64,000 bases of DNA from Oscillospiraceae bacterium (GTDB taxonomy: Bacteria > Bacillota > Clostridia > Oscillospirales > Oscillospiraceae). A program made the position numbers and the translations under genes. Position 1 is the first letter of the stretch; each line of letters begins with the position of its first letter. The notes under the pieces are model-generated. The model saw only the letters and a program-made list of their open reading frames with translations, had not been told where the DNA came from and did not search any database. The stretch is taken from positions 27,344 to 91,343 of the forward strand of contig JAAWNQ010000006.1 in NCBI GenBank assembly GCA_022799035.1, read 5' to 3'. Shown here in pieces: positions 60,262-64,000 of this stretch.

Positions 60262-60822
60262 ATGACCTATAACATGAGCATAGCCGGCCTGGAGCGTCAC
60301 CTTCCCCTCTGCCCTGTCACCGATGAGTTGTATATCGCCGCCTTTGTCCTCTTCGGGGACGCGGAGCTCACCACCGCCTGCGCCGCGGAGCTTCTCCAGC
60401 GGATCCCCCGGGACAGCTACGACTACATGATCACCGCCGAGGCCAAGGGCATCCCCCTGATCCACGAGATGGCCCGCCAGTCCGGGGCCGATTACTACTT
60501 CCTGGCCCGGAAGGGCTCCAAGGTCTACATGCGGGACCCCGTCCACGTCTCCGTCCGCTCCATCACCACCCTGCGCCAGCAGGACCTGTTCCTCAGCGCC
60601 GACGACTGCGACCGGATGAAAGGCAAGCGGATCCTCATCGTGGACGACGTGATCTCCACCGGAGAGAGCCTCCACGCCCTGGAAAAGCTGGTCACCACCG
60701 CCGGCGGCATCGTCTCCGGCAAGGCCGCCATCCTGGCCGAGGGCGACGCTCTGAACCGGGCGGACATCACCTTCCTGGCCCCCCTCCCTGTCTTTAATTC
60801 CGACGGCACCGTCAAGGGCTGA
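60262..60822 (+). CDS. Adenine/purine phosphoribosyltransferase-like protein
   Basis: 186-aa type I PRTase. PRPP loop ILIVDDVISTGESLHAL near residue 118; upstream AEAKGIPLIHEMARQSGADY fits the Apt/Xpt fold rather than Hpt or Upp. Apt is normally about 170-180 aa with a GIP.G-type motif, approximated here by AKGIP. Purine salvage is likely, adenine as substrate probable. ATG 60262 with AAGGAG upstream; earlier in-frame codons lie in the promoter and repeat. Confidence 0.8.
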   Translation: MTYNMSIAGLERHLPLCPVTDELYIAAFVLFGDAELTTACAAELLQRIPRDSYDYMITAEAKGIPLIHEMARQSGADYYFLARKGSKVYMRDPVHVSVRSITTLRQQDLFLSADDCDRMKGKRILIVDDVISTGESLHALEKLVTTAGGIVSGKAAILAEGDALNRADITFLAPLPVFNSDGTVKG

Positions 60823-60839
60823 GCTCCTTTCCAAATTAC

Positions 60840-60882
60840 AATACGGGAGGTATTTTTCTCAAAGGAAAATACCTCCCGTATT
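60840..60882. terminator. Terminator after phosphoribosyltransferase gene
   Basis: 17-bp stem AATACGGGAGGTATTTT, 9-base loop. Confidence 0.85.
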
Positions 60883-61023
60883 TCCTTTTCCCTCAGAAAA
60901 AAATATTTTTCTTTTTTATGGAACTTTTTCCGCAGCCCTTCGTCAAAGCTATGGTGCCATGAGGATCGCCGTCCCCCAAGGGGGCGGCCTCCCAAAGAGA
61001 ATTCCGAAAAGGAGACTGAAAAC

Positions 61024-62013
61024 ATGAACTTCAAGCGCATTTCCGCCGCGGCTCTGGCCTCCGTCCTGGCCGCCACCCTGGTTCCCGCCGCCCTGGCCGA
61101 TGAGCGGCCCGAGGGCTGGACTCCCGCCGACGGCGCCCGGATCGTGCCCATCTCCGCTCCGGTGGACGGTATGCTCATCTCCCCCAATCCCAACGCCGGC
61201 AGCTACGACAAGGTCATCACCGTCAACGGCGAGACCCTGGAGGGCTACGAGTATGACCGGGAAGTCCCCGGCTGGGGCAGCGAGACCGTTTCCGTCAAGC
61301 TTAGCGAGATCCCCACCGCCCCCATCGGCTACCTGCCCCTCCGGGCGGTGCTCCAGGCCGACCACGGCAGCGCTTACTGGGATTCCTATTCCTATACCAG
61401 CTCCTTCTACTACGGGGAGGATATGATCGTGGCTGACTTCAACGACATGTCCATCTCGGTAAATGACGAGAAGGTGGAGGGCGCCCAGGCTCTCCTCGTT
61501 GAGGGCGTGACCTACGTTCCCTTCTCCGTGCTGGAGAAGCTGGAGGGGGTCACCGTCACCGACAGCTCCACCGACGCCGGCGAGAGCTACGAGATCATCA
61601 CCCCCAACAACGCTCCCCTCATGAAGCTGGCCTACCAGCTCATGGAGACCGCCGGCATGGGCATGGGCATGAAGTCCACCCCCGCCGAGGTGGAGGAGGC
61701 CTGGAGCGAGGCCTACGGCTTTAAGGCCGACATGGTCCCCGAGGGCGTGTTCTTCCTGGGCATGATGACCACCCCCGACACCGTGATCCTGGGCAAGGTA
61801 GCCGAGGGCAAGACCGAGGAGCTCCAGGCCGTTCTGGAGGCTTACCGCAAGCAACAGGAGGAGACCTTCACCTGGTACCTGTCCCACAACCTGCCCAAGG
61901 TGGAGAACGCCAAGTTTGTGGTGGAGGGCGACTGGTTCCTCTTCCTCATCGCCGAGAACGCCGACGAGGCCGTGACTCTCTTCCAGGAGAACGTCAAGAC
62001 CCTGGGCGAGTAA
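61024..62013 (+). CDS. Exported protein with stalk-like domain and DUF4358-like C terminus
   Basis: 329 aa. Signal peptide MNFKRISAAALASVLAATLV with cleavage after ALA. Residues about 45-190 resemble the copper-amine-oxidase-N/stalk domain (ITVNGETLEGY, GYLPLRAVLQADHGSAYWDS, VNDEKVEGAQALLVEGVTYVPFSVLEKLEGV). Residues about 215-325 resemble DUF4358 (ADMVPEGVFFLGMM, EELQAVLEAYRKQQEETFTWY, KFVVEGDWFLFLIAEN). Cell-surface role, function unknown. ATG 61024; AAAGGAG upstream. Confidence 0.72.
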   Translation: MNFKRISAAALASVLAATLVPAALADERPEGWTPADGARIVPISAPVDGMLISPNPNAGSYDKVITVNGETLEGYEYDREVPGWGSETVSVKLSEIPTAPIGYLPLRAVLQADHGSAYWDSYSYTSSFYYGEDMIVADFNDMSISVNDEKVEGAQALLVEGVTYVPFSVLEKLEGVTVTDSSTDAGESYEIITPNNAPLMKLAYQLMETAGMGMGMKSTPAEVEEAWSEAYGFKADMVPEGVFFLGMMTTPDTVILGKVAEGKTEELQAVLEAYRKQQEETFTWYLSHNLPKVENAKFVVEGDWFLFLIAENADEAVTLFQENVKTLGE

Positions 62014-62042
62014 GGGAAAAGTTAAAAGTTAAAAATGAAAAA
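62013..62042. repeat. Solo terminal repeat of the intergenic element
   Basis: Single AT-rich end (AAAAGTTAAAAGTTAAAAAT GAAAAAG) directly after a stop codon, without core or opposite end. Confidence 0.6.
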
Positions 62043-62066
62043 GCCTCCATTCTAAATGGAGGCTTT
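62040..62066. terminator. Terminator after the 61024 gene
   Basis: 12-bp stem AAAGCCTCCATT, CTA loop, T-rich tail. The 62067-62169 gap shows nothing else. Confidence 0.85.
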
Positions 62067-62169
62067 TTCTTTTTGCTGTCACCGGTCTGTGAACCGGTCG
62101 GAAACAACAGGCAGGGGAAGCTATACCCCGAAAGAGGGGATAACTACACCCCGCTCTCCTATTTTCAAT

Positions 62170-63933
62170 TTAAGGGAGGATGTTACACATGCCGGAGGTC
62201 TCTACAAAAGCGACAACAACGGTATCATTTTCATCCAATATGACCGCAATATTTTTATAGCCTGTCGTTGTGTCATAGGCCGCAATACCAATCTCATCTC
62301 CACTCCGTTTGCCATCCATGTCAACATAGATGATCAGCAAATCACGGGCAGTTATATAGGTTGCTGAACGATCTTGGCCTTCAAATTGGCCTTCAAAAAT
62401 ACCGCCCTTATCCTCATTCTTTACCGTATGAGTATAAAGGGATAAAGTCCGGTCCCAGCCACTGTACTGTTTGACACAACCGGCAAGAATATTTTGGTCG
62501 GTGTAGATCGTGATATCCTCCGAAGAATAACAGCCATTGTAGGATTCCCGGAAAGAAACCAACTGCCCCCTCTTTAATATGTTCCCCGAGACATACACAG
62601 AATAGGCCTCGCCGTTCTTCTCGACAATATAGGATCGGTACACGTCACCGTCTATCTTCACACTCCCGTTATCACTACTGACGATCCCATAGGTGACGAC
62701 ATCAGAGAGGCCGGTCGGGCCCTGCTCCAGGTCCATATACACCGCCGCCACCCGGTCCTCCTCATCCAAGAAAAAGACCGCTCTTTGCGCCGGTATGCTT
62801 GACAGGTCCCGCAGCGCGTATGCCTTGTAGGTGCCATTCCAGTCCCCGGTGGAGGCGGCAGTGACCTCCGCAAACAGGGCACAGTCCTCTCTGACCCCCA
62901 GCCCGCCGAAGGTTTTTGTCTTGCTGTCATACCCTGCCGTGACAGAGGCTCCGCGCCCCAGTATCCGTATGCCGTCGGCCAGCTCTTCAAACTGGACCAG
63001 ATCTCCCTCGCCCAAGTTGTACCACGGGCCATCCACAGAGCAGGTTCTTTTCACCCCATCGGCGCTCAGTACCATGACCTGATGCCGCATTACATTTACA
63101 TCTACGATAAGTCCATAACCACTCGCCGTTACTTCGGGCTCGGGCGTGGGGCTCGGCGTGGGAGCAGGGGAGGGTGTGGGCGTAGGCGTGGGCACCGCGC
63201 TCGGCTGAGGGGTCGGTGTCACGCTGGGGCTAGGCATCGGCGTGGGCGTGGGGGAGGGCGTTTCCGTGGGCAGGATATCATCGGGAATCACCTGGTCCCC
63301 GCTCCCCTTCTGAAAGGCCCGCCACAGCATTGCCGCCGCCTCCCCCCGGGTGATGGTCCCCTGACCCCGGAAGATCCTGTCGGTGTACCCGGTGACGATC
63401 CCCTGCTCCACCGCCAGGGCCACATAGGGGAGGGCCGCCTCCGAGATGGAGGACAGGTCCGTAAACATGGCCTCCAGCATACTCGCATCCGCCCCCCGGG
63501 TATCAAGGCCCTTCATCTTCACCACCGCCACCGCGATATCCTCCCGCAGGGCTCCGGCCGTGGGATAAAAATAGAGCTGTCCCTGATTCCGGTAGGCGGT
63601 CATATAGGGCCGGGCCGTCTCAATATAAGGGCTGGCCCAGTAGGTCAGGGGCACGTCGGCGTAGGTGCTGCTCTCCGCCGGCGCCGCCGTCATTCCGGCG
63701 GCCACCACCATGATCTTCGCGAACTCCTCCCGGCTCACTGTTTTCTCCGGATAAAAGTTCCCGTCGGGATATCCGTTGATCGCCTTTCTCTCCACCAGCT
63801 CCTCTATGGAGGCAAAGGCCCAGTGACTGGGGGGCACATCGTCAAAACGGCCTCCTCCCGCCCCCTGGGCAAAGGCGCACAGGGAAACCGTCATCGCCAA
63901 AACCAGTATCAACGCCCACCCTCTTTTTCTCAT
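62170..63933 (-). CDS. S-layer homology protein with Pro/Thr-rich linker
   Basis: 587 aa. Signal peptide [24 protein letters not shown], three N-terminal SLH repeats ([67 protein letters not shown]), each followed by an EE/ED-type second half, then a repetitive TPSPTPTP linker (residues about 225-270) and a C-terminal beta-rich domain of unknown type (about 310 residues). The SLH part anchors the protein to wall polymer; the C-terminal part is exposed. The DNA for the C-terminal 180 residues is visibly more AT-rich than the SLH part, hinting at a domain acquired separately. ATG 63933. Confidence 0.85.
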   Translation of the reverse strand: MRKRGWALILVLAMTVSLCAFAQGAGGGRFDDVPPSHWAFASIEELVERKAINGYPDGNFYPEKTVSREEFAKIMVVAAGMTAAPAESSTYADVPLTYWASPYIETARPYMTAYRNQGQLYFYPTAGALREDIAVAVVKMKGLDTRGADASMLEAMFTDLSSISEAALPYVALAVEQGIVTGYTDRIFRGQGTITRGEAAAMLWRAFQKGSGDQVIPDDILPTETPSPTPTPMPSPSVTPTPQPSAVPTPTPTPSPAPTPSPTPEPEVTASGYGLIVDVNVMRHQVMVLSADGVKRTCSVDGPWYNLGEGDLVQFEELADGIRILGRGASVTAGYDSKTKTFGGLGVREDCALFAEVTAASTGDWNGTYKAYALRDLSSIPAQRAVFFLDEEDRVAAVYMDLEQGPTGLSDVVTYGIVSSDNGSVKIDGDVYRSYIVEKNGEAYSVYVSGNILKRGQLVSFRESYNGCYSSEDITIYTDQNILAGCVKQYSGWDRTLSLYTHTVKNEDKGGIFEGQFEGQDRSATYITARDLLIIYVDMDGKRSGDEIGIAAYDTTTGYKNIAVILDENDTVVVAFVETSGMCNILP

Positions 63934-63961
63934 GTCCCATTCTCCCTTCTTGAATCATCCT

Positions 63962-64000
63962 CGTTTCCCTGACAGGGAAACGAAAAGGCGTACGCCTTTT
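63962..64000. terminator. Hairpin pair at the right edge
   Basis: CGTTTCCCTG-A-CAGGGAAACG (63962-63982) directly followed by the palindrome AAAAGGCGTACGCCTTTT (63983-64000). The second looks like a terminator with U-runs both ways, cut by the window end. Confidence 0.55.

Noticed and set aside
63100..63290. A possible DNA tandem repeat (GGCGTGGGC-like units)
   Set aside because: It is the coding sequence of the Pro/Thr linker of the SLH protein, irregular and in frame.
1..64000. CRISPR arrays, rRNA or tRNA genes, IS elements
   Set aside because: No regularly spaced repeats, no cloverleaf or CCA-ended tRNA pattern and no transposase. The only tRNA-like stretch, near 23540, belongs to the T-box leader.

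Overview
This window looks like chromosome from a GC-rich, spore-forming anaerobe of the Clostridia, most likely Oscillospiraceae (Flavonifractor/Lawsonibacter/Intestinimonas-like). That placement is inferred from gene content, not from a database match. The support is spore genes (spoIIP, gpr, spoIIID, bofA), pyruvate:ferredoxin oxidoreductase, a Gly T-box, ECF and peptide transporters, S-layer-homology proteins, and strong TTGACA/TATAAT-type promoters with AT-rich spacers in GC-rich surroundings. I see no rRNA, tRNA, CRISPR array or insertion sequence.

Layout. 0-15.5 kb (minus strand): an amino-acid ABC transporter with two paralogous binding proteins and an M20 amidohydrolase; a cytidylate-kinase-like protein; a complete oppBCDF-oppA operon; a DEAD-box helicase; an L-cysteine desulfidase. 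15.6-24.8 kb: a double-winged-helix GntR regulator; an operon of an ATC-hydrolase-like protein and a GPH transporter; an AEC permease; yifB/comM; glyQS behind a T-box; an M42 peptidase. 24.9-38.8 kb (plus strand): ybaK, recJ, rel; a cell-wall group (D-aspartate-ligase-like ATP-grasp protein, Asp/Glu racemase, MurE-like ligase, MATE exporter) broken by a small XRE module; then feoA-feoA-feoB plus a Cys-rich FeoB companion. 38.9-47.2 kb: an ECF S component, bofA and yaaL; a LysR-controlled oxidoreductase/YjiH group; and codBA. 47.3-52.4 kb: the pfor gene flanked by two paralogous XRE/small-protein cassettes. 52.4-64 kb: S-layer-type proteins, a small membrane protein behind SOS boxes, and the spore cluster amidase-spoIIID-spoIIP-gpr next to rpsT, then YihY, a phosphoribosyltransferase and two exported proteins.

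The most striking signals are regulatory. codBA is preceded by a 27-codon U-rich leader ORF whose stop codon lies in the loop of an intrinsic terminator, the layout of the enteric pyrBI attenuator; codB itself is interrupted at a G7 run. The two cassettes flanking pfor encode near-identical small proteins, but their regulators differ in the recognition helix and their operators are entirely different palindromes. A family of about 120-155-bp intergenic repeats with AT-rich terminal inverted repeats recurs and supplies the stop codons of three genes. Four copies of one 16-bp palindrome control feo, and paired ARG-box-like sites sit on both binding-protein promoters.
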